64,000 nucleotides of DNA from Rapidithrix thailandica (GCF_039710355.1 NZ_JBDKWZ010000013.1:62001-126000), one strand, 5' to 3'. Numbered from the stretch's first letter, positions 27,701-35,871 are shown. Numbers and translations: made by a program. Notes: generated from the letters alone by a model not told the origin.

Positions 27701-28811
27701 ATCGGTACTGATCCGCTTGACTTTACTGGCGTCCAATTTTCACCGGCATACGCTAAAATTTGAAGTGATAGACAGTGGTATTGGCATTGCCCAAGCGGAT
27801 TTGGAAATCTTGTTTCAACAGTTTTCCCAACTGGATAATTCATATACAAAACAGTATGGAGGAACAGGTTTGGGCTTGGCAATTTCCAAAGAGTTGTGCC
27901 ACCTGATGGGTGGGGATATCAGTGTTGAATCACAACGAAACAAAGGGAGTAACTTTTGGTTTACCATTAACGCAGAAGAATGTTCTGAGTCGGAGGTACA
28001 GGCATTGAAAATGTTGCAAAAAGAGCCCGAAAATGAAGTGTTGCAGTTTTCTCCCAAAGTATTGATTGTGGACGATAATCCGGTAAATATCAAAGTAGCG
28101 GGCAGCATTTTAAAAAAAGCCGGTTGTCAAGTATTTACGGCTACCAGTGGCCAGGAGGCTTTGCAATTATTGGAACAAGAAGCGCTGGACATGATTTTTA
28201 TGGATGTGCAAATGCCCGTAATGAATGGAATTACCGCCACCCAAAAAATCAAACAGAACCCTGGGAAAAGGCATCTCCCGGTGGTTGCCATGACTGCTTT
28301 CTCCTTACAGGAAGAACAAGAAGAGTTTCTGAATGCAGGTATGGATGACTTTATCTCTAAGCCCATCAAGGCAAATTTTCTAATTGAAAAAGTAAAAAAA
28401 TGGGTTCCGGATAGGAATTCAGTTGCATCTTCGGGATTGGATGCTAAATTTGAGGTCGTGCATAACGCTGGGGATATCCTGAATATCGGAACGGTCACGG
28501 AGTTGAAAAAATACGGAGGGAATGCATTGCTTTCAGCCGCCTATCAGGAGTTTGAAACAGAAGCAAGCGTACTAATCGGAAAGTGTGTGGAAGCCGTACA
28601 AAAACAACAACTGGCAGAAGTGAACCAATTGCTTCATACTATCAAAGGAACGTCAAGTACGCTGGGGGTGGAAAAGCTCGCTCAACATGCTGCCTTAATG
28701 GAACTGTATATCAAAAATCATCAGTACGATGCTTTGAATGTCGAAGCCGAACACTTGGTTTTTCTGTTTGAAGAATTTAAAAATAACTATAAAGAAATTT
28801 TAAAACTATAA
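24765..28811 (+). CDS. Multi-PAS hybrid histidine kinase with REC and HPt
   Basis: The 1348-residue protein has no membrane segment and appears cytoplasmic. In order it shows a short coiled coil (about 15-45), PAS (50-170), PAS (175-295), PAS (300-415), a GAF-like domain (420-575), PAS (580-705), PAS (710-835), HisKA with the phospho-acceptor His854 in SNMSHEIRTPMNG, HATPase with GGTGLGLAI, a receiver with Asp1147 in MDVQMPVMNG, and an HPt domain with His1291 in LHTIKGTSSTLG. A full His-Asp-His relay is therefore in one chain. The start is GTG 24765; an ATG at 24754 is out of frame. A CheY-like receiver follows 32 bases later and is the likely final acceptor. Confidence 0.92.
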   Translation: MSQTAILINYQTIVELIDKSKEELIEEILSLRQAVSLQQEKEEASAYNTYLKQVPLLLRSTNLNHQFNFFNDYWQQFAGKPSTELENEGWLTYVHPEDRLALQESLHHCFLEKKKFEVTFRFQTKEGTYRWLLEKGAPQWTLQGDFLGFTASAMDITSRKRIEMQMSYRKMVKYSEERLHKALVHARSFALTIDQKAEIKFVNDYTCQLSGWDEAELLGKNLFEIFTPKYSPKESVGSVEKLLHALEAELFTCRGQFLAIRYNTIVLHNEQGSIASITVVGEDISEKEKMSQALRETNQLLRDLFDGANDLIFIFNEKRQFLFVNNAFKKTLEYNHEEIQQLTIDHCIVPEAKEQTETAIKLSRELGKINGETQFLTKSGRELHLSGTISYKLDQRRGIYTAILHNVTDKIRAEKAQSLYYSIAKLVEKGTPLQDLYHKFYLYLNDAIGVDSFMIVLKNEHDDNITVPFYINSSYASNDYIQGLSFVKHAIQFDRPMFLREEIIRKIIVSNRISQYEPIPKVWLGVPLMLEKRVIGLIVVQSFKSARDYNKRHLELLSFISGQLTTAILRYQNELKISSQSARLEAIFESGSHLMWSVDRRAHLSRCNQNFADKLWEYFNFMPKYRSNLRRVFYKQPKAFYQLWKTKYSEAFTGNAQQFEIKIIADNSEEHWWEVFLNPIISRDQAINEVSGMAMNITQKKVTEIGLAESEEKFRNIFESLQDVYFRINMQGIFTMVSPSSYELTGESQQDMIGRPMTDFYVDRKKLPLLVSQLKKQGNVKNFESEFIDKEGKRRNIISNFRMIYDRQGQPASVEGMARDITELKRATEEIKQAKELAEHSLEVKRRFLSNMSHEIRTPMNGIIGMIDLMADTVLDQLQREYISTIKKSSETLLNILNDILDLSKIEAGKMRLRKLPLDIHSVLDKLYALFSQQALAKDTVLSYSIAPDVPRYLLADETRLLQILSNLTSNAVKFTENGSVLIRLTLLASNFHRHTLKFEVIDSGIGIAQADLEILFQQFSQLDNSYTKQYGGTGLGLAISKELCHLMGGDISVESQRNKGSNFWFTINAEECSESEVQALKMLQKEPENEVLQFSPKVLIVDDNPVNIKVAGSILKKAGCQVFTATSGQEALQLLEQEALDMIFMDVQMPVMNGITATQKIKQNPGKRHLPVVAMTAFSLQEEQEEFLNAGMDDFISKPIKANFLIEKVKKWVPDRNSVASSGLDAKFEVVHNAGDILNIGTVTELKKYGGNALLSAAYQEFETEASVLIGKCVEAVQKQQLAEVNQLLHTIKGTSSTLGVEKLAQHAALMELYIKNHQYDALNVEAEHLVFLFEEFKNNYKEILKL

Positions 28812-28843
28812 TCAATTTCATCACCCCATTAATATACTGAATT

Positions 28844-29227
28844 ATGGCTGAAGTAAAACGCATTCTGGTAGCGGAAGATAGTTCTGTTATCCAAAATATC
28901 ACGAAGAAAGTCCTCCAATTTCAGAATTACGAAATTAAGTCTGCAAAAAACGGAAAGCAAGTACTTGACTTACTTAACAAAGAAGTGTTTCATGCGATTT
29001 TATTGGATATCAATATGCCCGTGATGGATGGGATGGAGTGTGCGAAAAAAATCAGGTCCATGGAGGATAAAAACAAAGCGGACATCCCCATTGTGGCAAT
29101 TACGGGAAATGCGAAAAACTATTCGATAGAAGATTTTAAAGCTGTGGGTATTAATGAATATTTACCCAAACCGCTTAATTTTGATAACCTGGTAGATACA
29201 GTGAACCGGATTACCGGGAGAATTTGA
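28844..29227 (+). CDS. Single-domain response regulator (CheY-like)
   Basis: The 127-residue protein is one receiver domain without an output domain. It carries the acidic pair in LVAEDSSV (about 8-15), the phospho-acceptor Asp55 in LLDINMPVMDG, the Thr/Ser position in VAITGNA (about 85-91) and the Lys in YLPKPLNFD (about 106-114). It lies 32 bases downstream of the hybrid kinase, whose HPt domain can pass phosphate to it. Its target must be a protein contact rather than DNA. Confidence 0.93.
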   Translation: MAEVKRILVAEDSSVIQNITKKVLQFQNYEIKSAKNGKQVLDLLNKEVFHAILLDINMPVMDGMECAKKIRSMEDKNKADIPIVAITGNAKNYSIEDFKAVGINEYLPKPLNFDNLVDTVNRITGRI

Positions 29228-29276
29228 TTCGAACCAATTGCTTAACGAACCCTCTTTTTTTAGAGTAGTATGCTGT

Positions 29277-29561
29277 ATGGCAGTAAAATTTACGAAACAT
29301 TTTTTGAACAAGCTGGAAGAGCTTTTCAGTGAGTCGGATTATATCTTACGTTATGAGAAAGGAAACTTTCAGTCGGGGTACTGTGTGTTAAAAGACAATA
29401 AAATCGCTATTGTCAATAAGTACTATCCCCTGGAAGGTAAAGTCAATTCCTTAGTAGATATCTTGCGTTCAATAGAGTTGGATACCAAAGGCTTTTCGGA
29501 GAAAAGTGAAAAATTGTATCAGGAGATTACCCAAGAGGATAACCCTAAAACCAAGCCATAA
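29277..29561 (+). CDS. Small hypothetical protein
   Basis: I do not recognise a family. ATG 29277 gives a 94-residue protein beginning MAVKFTKHFLNKLEELF; an upstream in-frame TTG at 29238 adds an unlikely extension. It is soluble, with an N-terminal amphipathic helix, a central beta segment (FQSGYCVLKDNKIAIVNKYY) and a C-terminal helix. It ends 2 bases before the start of the PhnP-like metallohydrolase gene, so the two are surely co-transcribed and may be translationally coupled, which suggests a related role. Confidence 0.7.
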   Translation: MAVKFTKHFLNKLEELFSESDYILRYEKGNFQSGYCVLKDNKIAIVNKYYPLEGKVNSLVDILRSIELDTKGFSEKSEKLYQEITQEDNPKTKP

Positions 29562-29563
29562 CC

Positions 29564-30328
29564 TTGAAGATTACATTTTTAGGAACGGGTACTTCACAGG
29601 GAGTGCCGGTCATATTGTGTGATTGCCCGGTCTGTCAATCAGTGGATTACCGGGATCAGCGTTTGAGAACCTCCATTCATTTAGAAGTGGATGGGCTCAG
29701 TTTGGTGATTGATACCGGGCCGGATTTTCGTCAGCAAATGTTGCGGGAGCAAATTCAACGGGTGGATGCTTTATTGTTTACACATCAACATAAGGACCAT
29801 ACAGCCGGGTTGGATGATATACGGCCTTATTATTTTCACCGGCAAAACGATATGCCCGTATATGCGCAAGAGGAGGTTATTGAGCATTTGGCACAAGAGT
29901 TTAGCTATATGTTTGAAGAAAAGCGTTATCCGGGAGTGGCAGGGTTGGAAATACATGCTATTGACCAAGCACCTTTTACCATTGGAACGACCGAGATCAC
30001 ACCCATTGAAGTGTTGCATTTTCAATTGCCCGTATTGGGGTTCAGAATTCACGACTTTACATATATTACCGATGCAAACTATATCAGTGAGGTAGAATTG
30101 GAAAAGGTAATGGGTTCGGAGGTATTGGTCATCAATGCGTTGCAGAAAGAGGACCATCACTCTCACTTTACCTTACAAGAGGCGATTGAGATTTCAAAGA
30201 AAGCCCAAGTAAAACAGACGTACCTGACACATATTAGCCACCGGATGGGTAGGCATGCAGAGGTGGAAGGTGAATTGCCGGAAAATATTAAACTGGCTTA
30301 TGACGGTTTGCGCTTGAATTTGTCTTGA
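29564..30328 (+). CDS. PhnP-like MBL-fold phosphodiesterase
   Basis: The 254-residue protein starts at TTG 29564, 2 bases after the previous stop; the resulting MKITFLGTGTSQGVPVI is the normal N-terminus of this family. It has a metallo-beta-lactamase fold with CDCPVC (about 19-24, a zinc-binding insertion typical of the PhnP group), the metal motif THQHKDHTAGLDD (about 73-85), YITDANY (about 167-173) and a terminal THISHRMGRH (about 222-231). PhnP-type enzymes cleave cyclic phosphodiesters such as ribosyl 1,2-cyclic phosphate, but no phn genes are nearby, so the true substrate is open. Confidence 0.85.
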   Translation: MKITFLGTGTSQGVPVILCDCPVCQSVDYRDQRLRTSIHLEVDGLSLVIDTGPDFRQQMLREQIQRVDALLFTHQHKDHTAGLDDIRPYYFHRQNDMPVYAQEEVIEHLAQEFSYMFEEKRYPGVAGLEIHAIDQAPFTIGTTEITPIEVLHFQLPVLGFRIHDFTYITDANYISEVELEKVMGSEVLVINALQKEDHHSHFTLQEAIEISKKAQVKQTYLTHISHRMGRHAEVEGELPENIKLAYDGLRLNLS

Positions 30329-30387
30329 GACTCTTTACAATACAAAGGATACAACGTTTTATCAGGTCGACAGGGAGCTGCAACGTG

Positions 30388-31410
30388 TTAATCTTCCGGA
30401 AGGTAAAAATCGAATTGCAATTCATTCATACATTTAAAATGTCCCTTAGGGCATTTATCATAGCCGATTTTAGAACAAGGGCGGCAAGAGAGCTTCGCAT
30501 TCTCAAAGATGACAAAGTTTTGTGTATAGGGGTACATACCAAATAAAGGAGTCGTATTTCCCCAAATAGAAAATATCTTTTTGTTAAATGCCGCAGCAAT
30601 GTGCATTAGCCCTGTGTCATGAGTAAATACGGCTTGTGCATCCCGGACAATCGAGGCGGATTGGTTCAGACTGAATTTTCCGCAACCATCAAAAATGATC
30701 GTTTTTTTACCCAGTTGTTTCAAGCCTTCTTCGAAAGGTAAATTGTGTTCCCTCTTCTGAAAGAACTCTTCCACTTTTTGTCCCATCTCCTGATCTTCCT
30801 TTCCGCCCAGCAAAATAATGGGCCGGGCAATCCGGTCACAAAGTTCGATAATCTTTTCGAAGGGAAGTTTTTTGGTGGTGTGTTGGCCACCAATGGCAAA
30901 GGCCATGTAGCCATTGTGGTGGGTTGCAGGCAACCATTCTTTTTCAACCACATCTTTTTCCGGAATAAAATAGTCCAAACCTTTATTGTCATTGGTGACT
31001 CCCAAAGGCTTTACCGTTTCCATGTAGCGGTCTACGATGTGTACATTCGGCATACGGTTTACTTTCAGATTGACCAGTAACCACTTTTCCCAGTTCAACT
31101 TGTTGAAAGAATGCGATTGAACCCCTAAGCGGGTTTTGATCATCAGAGTCCGGAGGTTTTTATGCAAATCGATGACACAACTAAAATTTTCCTTCTTTAA
31201 AGAGCGTATCAGACTGCCTAAGTCTTCGGTCAAATAATGCATTTGATCGATGTAGGGATTCTCTTCAAAAATACTTTTGTATTGGGCTTTGGTACAATAG
31301 TGTATTTCAGCATGCGGAATCTGCTTTTTGAGGCAACGTATTACCGGAGTGGTCAACACAATATCACCAATAGATGAAAAGCGGATGATGAGAATTTTTA
31401 CTTTAGGCAT
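30388..31410 (-). CDS. Family 9 glycosyltransferase (heptosyltransferase-like)
   Basis: The protein starts best at ATG 31410, giving MPKVKILIIRFSSIGDIVLT, the family N-terminus (340 residues); frames beginning earlier (TTG 31440 or ATG 31425) only add a non-homologous leader. The GT-B fold of lipopolysaccharide heptosyltransferases is shown by the FSSIGDIVLTTPVIRCLK segment, the CVIDLHKNLRTLMIK segment (about 78-92), and the C-terminal FTHDTGLMHIAAAF (about 276-289) and FSIWGNTTP (about 294-302). It should add a sugar, perhaps heptose, to a lipid-linked or lipopolysaccharide core acceptor on the cytoplasmic face of the inner membrane. It converges with the PhnP-like gene. Confidence 0.88.
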   Translation of the reverse strand: MPKVKILIIRFSSIGDIVLTTPVIRCLKKQIPHAEIHYCTKAQYKSIFEENPYIDQMHYLTEDLGSLIRSLKKENFSCVIDLHKNLRTLMIKTRLGVQSHSFNKLNWEKWLLVNLKVNRMPNVHIVDRYMETVKPLGVTNDNKGLDYFIPEKDVVEKEWLPATHHNGYMAFAIGGQHTTKKLPFEKIIELCDRIARPIILLGGKEDQEMGQKVEEFFQKREHNLPFEEGLKQLGKKTIIFDGCGKFSLNQSASIVRDAQAVFTHDTGLMHIAAAFNKKIFSIWGNTTPLFGMYPYTQNFVIFENAKLSCRPCSKIGYDKCPKGHFKCMNELQFDFYLPED

Positions 31411-31820
31411 AGCTTGTAAATCCATTTGAGCGCAAATCAATATAGAAATGACTTCTGGAGCAAGAAATCAACCCTGAAATACGGTGAGGATGGATATTTT
31501 TAGAAAAAAAGTGAGTAGAAACATCAAGTGCCACGCTCTATACAGAAAAGTTAGTAAGGGGCTATCGCTAAAAACGGGGGTGTTGAAACCCGGCCAAGTA
31601 ATCCTTTTCCCTGTCTTGTGCTTTCATCGTTTTTTTGGTTAATTTTGGATGCAAGTTGGCTCCTGTAGTTATTTGTGAGTAAACACAACCGTCTTAAATA
31701 GTTGGGTTTGCTGATTAACTTGTTGATAACGATTGGTTTATCATGTTTTTGAGACGGTTGTCAATAGAGCAAAAGTACATGGGAGTATAAAAACATTCAT
31801 TTAACACAAACCATAGCGTC
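31411..31820. other. Divergent intergenic region with a long inverted repeat
   Basis: This 410-base region lies between the GT9 gene and a small acidic protein gene. Its left part shows nothing; its right part holds the 10-bp inverted repeat described separately. Confidence 0.5.
31685..31761 (+). other. Possible structured leader RNA
   Basis: ACAACCGTCT (31685-31694) and AGACGGTTGT (31752-31761) are exact inverted copies 57 bases apart, and GATAAC / GTTTATC inside can form a short inner helix. It ends 59 bases before the next start codon and may be part of that gene's leader. Confidence 0.4.
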
Positions 31821-32093
31821 ATGGCAGATCAGGATAAAGATAGAGTACAACAGGAAGAGGGAAATGTGGACTGGGAAAGCCTGGAAAAAAAGAGTGAACG
31901 CCAGGACAGAAGAGAAGAAGAATACGATGAGGAGAAGGTAAAAGATGCGGTAAAGAATTTAAGTGAAGAAGAAAAATCAATGCCTTATCCGGATGACTTT
32001 TTGGCTGATATTAATCTTCTGATGGATGAAATTAAAGAGAGTCGGGGAGGGCAGCTTTATTCGGAGGAAGATCATTTGGACGAAGAAGAATAG
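31821..32093 (+). CDS. Small acidic protein
   Basis: I recognise no family. The 90-residue protein is highly acidic and charged, with a helical, coiled-coil-like N-terminal half (DWESLEKKSERQDRREEEYD) and a conserved-looking centre MPYPDDFLADINLLMDEI (about 54-71). The C-terminus ends in a run of Asp and Glu. There is no signal peptide. The ATG at 31821 is the only start. It is transcribed toward prfB and may be the first gene of a short unit. Its role is unknown. Confidence 0.7.
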   Translation: MADQDKDRVQQEEGNVDWESLEKKSERQDRREEEYDEEKVKDAVKNLSEEEKSMPYPDDFLADINLLMDEIKESRGGQLYSEEDHLDEEE

Positions 32094-32120
32094 TATCGGT
32101 TTACTTTACTGATCGGGGAG

Positions 32121-32148
32121 GATATTCCTTTAACGGAAATCGTTTTTT
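32121..32148 (+). terminator. Possible weak terminator before prfB
   Basis: GATATTCC and GGAAATC pair around TTTAAC, with one bulge, and are followed by GTTTTTT. This could end the transcript of the acidic protein gene. Confidence 0.35.
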
Positions 32149-32277
32149 GGGAACAAATGCTATGAGTTACCGGTAGCTTACCCACGTTAAAAATTTATAT
32201 AAAACTGTTACACCGGGCAATCTTGCGCCTCTTAGCCTGGTGTTGGTAATTTGTTTCACCTTATTAATTTTTGTACC

Positions 32278-33358
32278 ATGAATGCAGCGCAATTGAAAGA
32301 GTTAAAGGCCAGGGTAGAGGCCTTGAGGGGGTATCTTTGACTACGATCACAAACTCAAAGAAATACAAGAAGAAGAGCAGATAACCACCCAGCCGGGCTT
32401 TTGGGATGATCCTAAAGAAGCGGAAAAACTGCTCAGAGCGATTAAAGTCAAAAAAAACTGGGTGACTGATTTTGATAAAGTACAATCTTCTTACGAAGAT
32501 TTGGAAACTATTTTTGAATTTCACGAAGGGGGAGAAGCTGAGCTTTCGGAAGTAGAACAAGAGGAAAGCAAGTTGATTATAGCATTGGAGAGCCTGGAAG
32601 CAAAGAAGATGTTGAGCAATGAAGAAGACCAACTCAATGCCGTATTGGAGATTAACCCTGGGGCAGGAGGAACGGAAAGCCAAGATTGGGCTGAAATGCT
32701 GATGCGGATGTACATCATGTGGGGAGAAGCAAAAGGCTATAAAGTGAAAGAAGTAAACTACCAGCCTGGTGAAGGGGCCGGAATCAAATCGGCAACCTTG
32801 GAGTTTGAAGGGGACTTTGCATATGGATATCTGAAATCCGAAATTGGTGTGCACCGCTTAGTAAGGATTTCACCTTTTGATTCGGGGGGAAGGCGTCATA
32901 CTTCTTTTGCCTCGGTTTTTGCCTATCCGGTGGTGGACGATTCCATTACTGTGGAAGTCAACCCGGCAGATATTACTTGGGAAACATTCCGTTCGGGAGG
33001 GGCCGGAGGGCAAAACGTCAATAAGGTAGAGACTGCCGTGCGTTTAAGACACGCTCCTTCAGGCATCATTGTGGAATGCCAACAAGAGCGCTCTCAGTTG
33101 CAAAACAAGGAGAAAGCTATGAACTTATTGAAGTCGAAGCTGTACCAATTGGAGCTGGCAAAACGCAGTGAAGAAAAAGCGAAAATTGAAAGCTCTAAGA
33201 AGAATATCGACTTTGGTTCACAAATCCGGAGTTATGTGATGCATCCTTACAAATTGGTGAAGGATAACCGGACAAGTGTAGAACGCACAGATGTGCAAAA
33301 CGTAATGGACGGAGATATTGATGATTTTATCAAGGCTTTTTTAATGAGCCAAAACTAA
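32278..33358 (+). CDS. prfB: Peptide chain release factor 2, with programmed +1 frameshift
   Basis: The gene is expressed from two frames: codons 32278-32337 (ATG to CTT), then, after the base at 32338 is skipped, 32339-33358. At the junction the sequence reads AGGGGGTATCTTTGAC, the classic RF2 autoregulatory site, with an internal Shine-Dalgarno-like AGGGGG, the CTT slip codon and an in-frame TGA that RF2 itself recognises. The joined protein has 359 residues. The RF2-specific stop-reading tripeptide SPF is in VRISPFDSGG, and the catalytic GGQ is in SGGAGGQNVNKVE. RF2 releases peptides at UGA and UAA. A simple frame search finds only the downstream part, starting at GTG 32462. Confidence 0.96.
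32326..32341 (+). promoter_or_regulatory. prfB +1 recoding site
   Basis: The AGGGGG at 32326-32331 acts as an internal Shine-Dalgarno element; CTT (32335-32337), TGA (32338-32340) and the following C form the slippery stop. When RF2 is scarce the ribosome shifts forward by one and reads GAC. Confidence 0.93.
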
Positions 33359-33442
33359 AGGGCTTTAGGCCTAATTTTAAAGAGATGGGGGGAGAGGGGG
33401 ATGATGTCTATTTGAACCTCTCTTCCGGCTTTTAAGCCCTTT
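33357..33442 (+). terminator. Long hairpin at the 3' end of prfB
   Basis: AAAGGGCTT (33357-33365) pairs with AAGCCCTTT (33434-33442), and GAGAGG pairs with CCTCTC inside. The stem begins inside the last bases of the gene region. It probably marks the end of the prfB transcript although the T run is weak. Confidence 0.35.
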
Positions 33443-33553
33443 GGCAAATCCATGTTTTCATCTTTTTATAGGGACAATAACTTGTGGACTAAGTGATTGC
33501 AGATCAGGTGTCTTTTATAAGAAAGTAAAATATTGAAAATGAGAATTTTATAC

Positions 33554-33575
33554 ACTCTGAGTTGATTTTCAGAGT
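33554..33575. promoter_or_regulatory. 7-bp inverted repeat upstream of the ALDH gene
   Basis: ACTCTGA and TCAGAGT are exact inverted copies around 8 bases and directly precede a TATTTG, about 48 bases before the start codon. This could be an operator at the promoter. Confidence 0.3.
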
Positions 33576-33622
33576 ATTTGTAAATTAACAGAATACATCA
33601 ACCTAAATTCAAAACAACACTT

Positions 33623-35176
33623 ATGAACAATCAAACGACTGAGATCCGTGAAATGCTACAAGAGCTTGGAATCAAGGAAATTAACCCACAAGGTGCTACC
33701 GGGCAAGTCTGGCTGGATGATAGCGAGCGGGAAGTGAGGGATATTATCTCTCCGGTAGATGGGGAGAAGATTGCTTCTGTGAAGTTGGCCACTAAAAAGG
33801 ATTTAAATCAAATTATTGAAACCTCTCAGGAGGCATTTAAGGTATGGCGAAAAGTGCCGGCCCCACAACGGGGAGAGATCATCCGTCAAGTAGGCCAGGA
33901 GTTGCGAAAGCATAAAGAAGCTTTGGGAAAACTGGTTACCTACGAGATGGGAAAAATCTATCAGGAAGGATTGGGTGAAGTGCAAGAAATGATCGACATC
34001 TGTGACTTTGCTGTAGGACTTTCCAGACAACTGTATGGCTTGACGATGCATTCGGAGCGTCCGGACCACCGGATGTACGAGCAGTACCACCCACTTGGAC
34101 CGGTTGGAGTTATTTCAGCTTTTAACTTCCCTGTGGCTGTATGGTCTTGGAATACGATGTTGGCAGTGGTGTGTGGAGATGTATGTATCTGGAAGCCTTC
34201 TGAAAAAACTCCATTGACGGCCATAGCCTGTCAACATATTGTCAATAAAGTCATCAAGGCGAATGACCTTCCGGAGGGAATTTTTAACTTGGTAATCGGC
34301 GATGCGGAAATCGGAGCGGCTATGTCGGCGGATGCCCGTTTGCCGTTGATTTCAGCGACCGGTTCTACGCGAATGGGTAAAAAAGTAGGAGAAGTAGTAG
34401 GAGCCCGCCTTGGCAAATCATTGCTGGAATTGGGAGGTAATAATGCCATCATCATTACGGAACATGCCGATTTGGAAATGGCCATCCGGGCAACGGTTTT
34501 CGGTTCGGTAGGTACTTGTGGGCAAAGATGTACCTCCACGCGCAGGTTGATCGTACACGAAAACGTATATGAAGAAGTAAAAGACCGTTTGTTGAAGATC
34601 TATCCCACCTTGGCAATCGGTAATCCTTTATCTGAAGGTACTTTGGTAGGGCCTTTGATTGATAAGGATTCTGTTGAGAATTTCAAAAAAGCATTGCAAC
34701 AAGTACAAGAAGAAGGAGGTAGAGTATTGACAGGCGGTGAAGTACTGGAAGGGGAGGCATATGCATCCGGAAATTATGTAAAACCTGCTATTGCGGAAGC
34801 TCAAAACCACTTTGATATTGTACAAACAGAAACCTTTGCTCCGATTTTATACCTCATCAAATACAAAGGAGAAGTAGAAGAAGCACTGAGCCTACACAAT
34901 GATGTGAAGCAAGGTTTGTCTTCGGCAATCTTTTCTACCAATATGCACGAAACGGAGTATTTTCTTTCTCATGCCGGGTCTGATTGCGGAATTGCCAATG
35001 TCAATATCGGAACTTCCGGTGCGGAGATTGGAGGTGCCTTTGGCGGTGAAAAAGAAACCGGAGGAGGACGTGAATCAGGTTCTGATGCCTGGAAAGTTTA
35101 TATGAGACGGCAAACGAATACAATGAACTACGGAAAACAATTACCGCTTGCCCAAGGAATTAAATTTGATATTTAG
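33623..35176 (+). CDS. ALDH7-like aldehyde dehydrogenase
   Basis: The 517-residue protein is a full NAD(P)-dependent aldehyde dehydrogenase. The catalytic Cys303 lies in GTCGQRCTSTRRL, and the general base Glu269 lies in LLELGGNNAI, both intact. The segment FNFPVAVWSWNTMLAVVCGD (about 170-189) and the CTSTRR signature resemble the ALDH7 (antiquitin/aminoadipate semialdehyde dehydrogenase) group, which acts on lysine-catabolic 2-aminoadipate semialdehyde. No lysine-degradation gene is beside it, so that substrate is inference from family. It starts at ATG 33623 and is transcribed alone. Confidence 0.9.
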   Translation: MNNQTTEIREMLQELGIKEINPQGATGQVWLDDSEREVRDIISPVDGEKIASVKLATKKDLNQIIETSQEAFKVWRKVPAPQRGEIIRQVGQELRKHKEALGKLVTYEMGKIYQEGLGEVQEMIDICDFAVGLSRQLYGLTMHSERPDHRMYEQYHPLGPVGVISAFNFPVAVWSWNTMLAVVCGDVCIWKPSEKTPLTAIACQHIVNKVIKANDLPEGIFNLVIGDAEIGAAMSADARLPLISATGSTRMGKKVGEVVGARLGKSLLELGGNNAIIITEHADLEMAIRATVFGSVGTCGQRCTSTRRLIVHENVYEEVKDRLLKIYPTLAIGNPLSEGTLVGPLIDKDSVENFKKALQQVQEEGGRVLTGGEVLEGEAYASGNYVKPAIAEAQNHFDIVQTETFAPILYLIKYKGEVEEALSLHNDVKQGLSSAIFSTNMHETEYFLSHAGSDCGIANVNIGTSGAEIGGAFGGEKETGGGRESGSDAWKVYMRRQTNTMNYGKQLPLAQGIKFDI

Positions 35177-35305
35177 TTGTAGGAATATTAAAATTGTCTT
35201 TATTTTTATTAGGCATATTTTTTTATTATACTTACTGCAGCATAAATATTGCAATCCAATTAATAGAGAACCAGTTTAGAATTAATTTTTTTTTATCAAT
35301 ATCTA

Positions 35306-35716
35306 ATGGCAAGTAAAAAATATTTTTCGGTAATGCTGATTGATGATAATGAGATTGATAATCTCATTAATCAAAAAATGATTGAGGCTTCTGATATTAG
35401 TGAGAACATTTATGTTCACTCCGGAGCCAAAAGTGCTATAGAGTTTTTGAGGAATATCGAGAAGTTGTCAGGGTATGCAGCCAAGATATTGCCTGAGGTC
35501 ATCTTCTTAGATATTGATATGCCTTTGATGGATGGGTTTCAATTTTTGGATCTGTTTGACAAACTCAACGAGGAAACCAAGAAAAAATGCAAAATTGTGA
35601 TGTTGACTTCTTCGATTAACCCTCAGGACATCAGCAAGTCGAAGAATTATGCATATGTGAAAAAGTATATTAATAAACCGCTCACTCAGCAAAACCTTAC
35701 TTCCTTAGATATTTAA
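35306..35716 (+). CDS. Orphan single-domain response regulator
   Basis: The 136-residue protein is one receiver domain: the acidic pair in LIDDNEID (about 11-18), phospho-acceptor Asp69 in FLDIDMPLMDG, the Ser/Thr in MLTSSIN (about 97-103) and Lys in YINKPLTQQN. It belongs to the response-regulator type common in Cytophagales, with a long alpha-2 region (KSAIEFLRN). No kinase or output domain is adjacent, so its partner is elsewhere. It begins at ATG 35306 and converges on the helical protein gene at 35872 over a shared terminator. Confidence 0.9.
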   Translation: MASKKYFSVMLIDDNEIDNLINQKMIEASDISENIYVHSGAKSAIEFLRNIEKLSGYAAKILPEVIFLDIDMPLMDGFQFLDLFDKLNEETKKKCKIVMLTSSINPQDISKSKNYAYVKKYINKPLTQQNLTSLDI

Positions 35717-35808
35717 TACTTTGCCTGCGTCAATAATCAAGAAATGAGATAAGGAATAATTGTGTTTCCTTGTTCCTTTCTTGATTAGCGGCTTCGGTAG
35801 TTGAAAAT

Positions 35809-35849
35809 AAAAAAAGTCTTCAGTTCGATAAACTGAAGACTTTTTTTAT
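35809..35849. terminator. Bidirectional terminator
   Basis: AGTCTTCAGTT (35815-35825) and AACTGAAGACT (35831-35841) form a perfect stem, flanked by A7 and T7 runs, so it can end transcripts from both sides. Confidence 0.9.
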
Positions 35850-35871
35850 TTGGACTCTCTAACGGGCCCAT

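Noticed and set aside
29238..29276. Extended N-terminus of the small protein before the PhnP-like gene
   Set aside because: It needs a TTG start and gives a 13-residue unlike leader; ATG 29277 gives a better fit.
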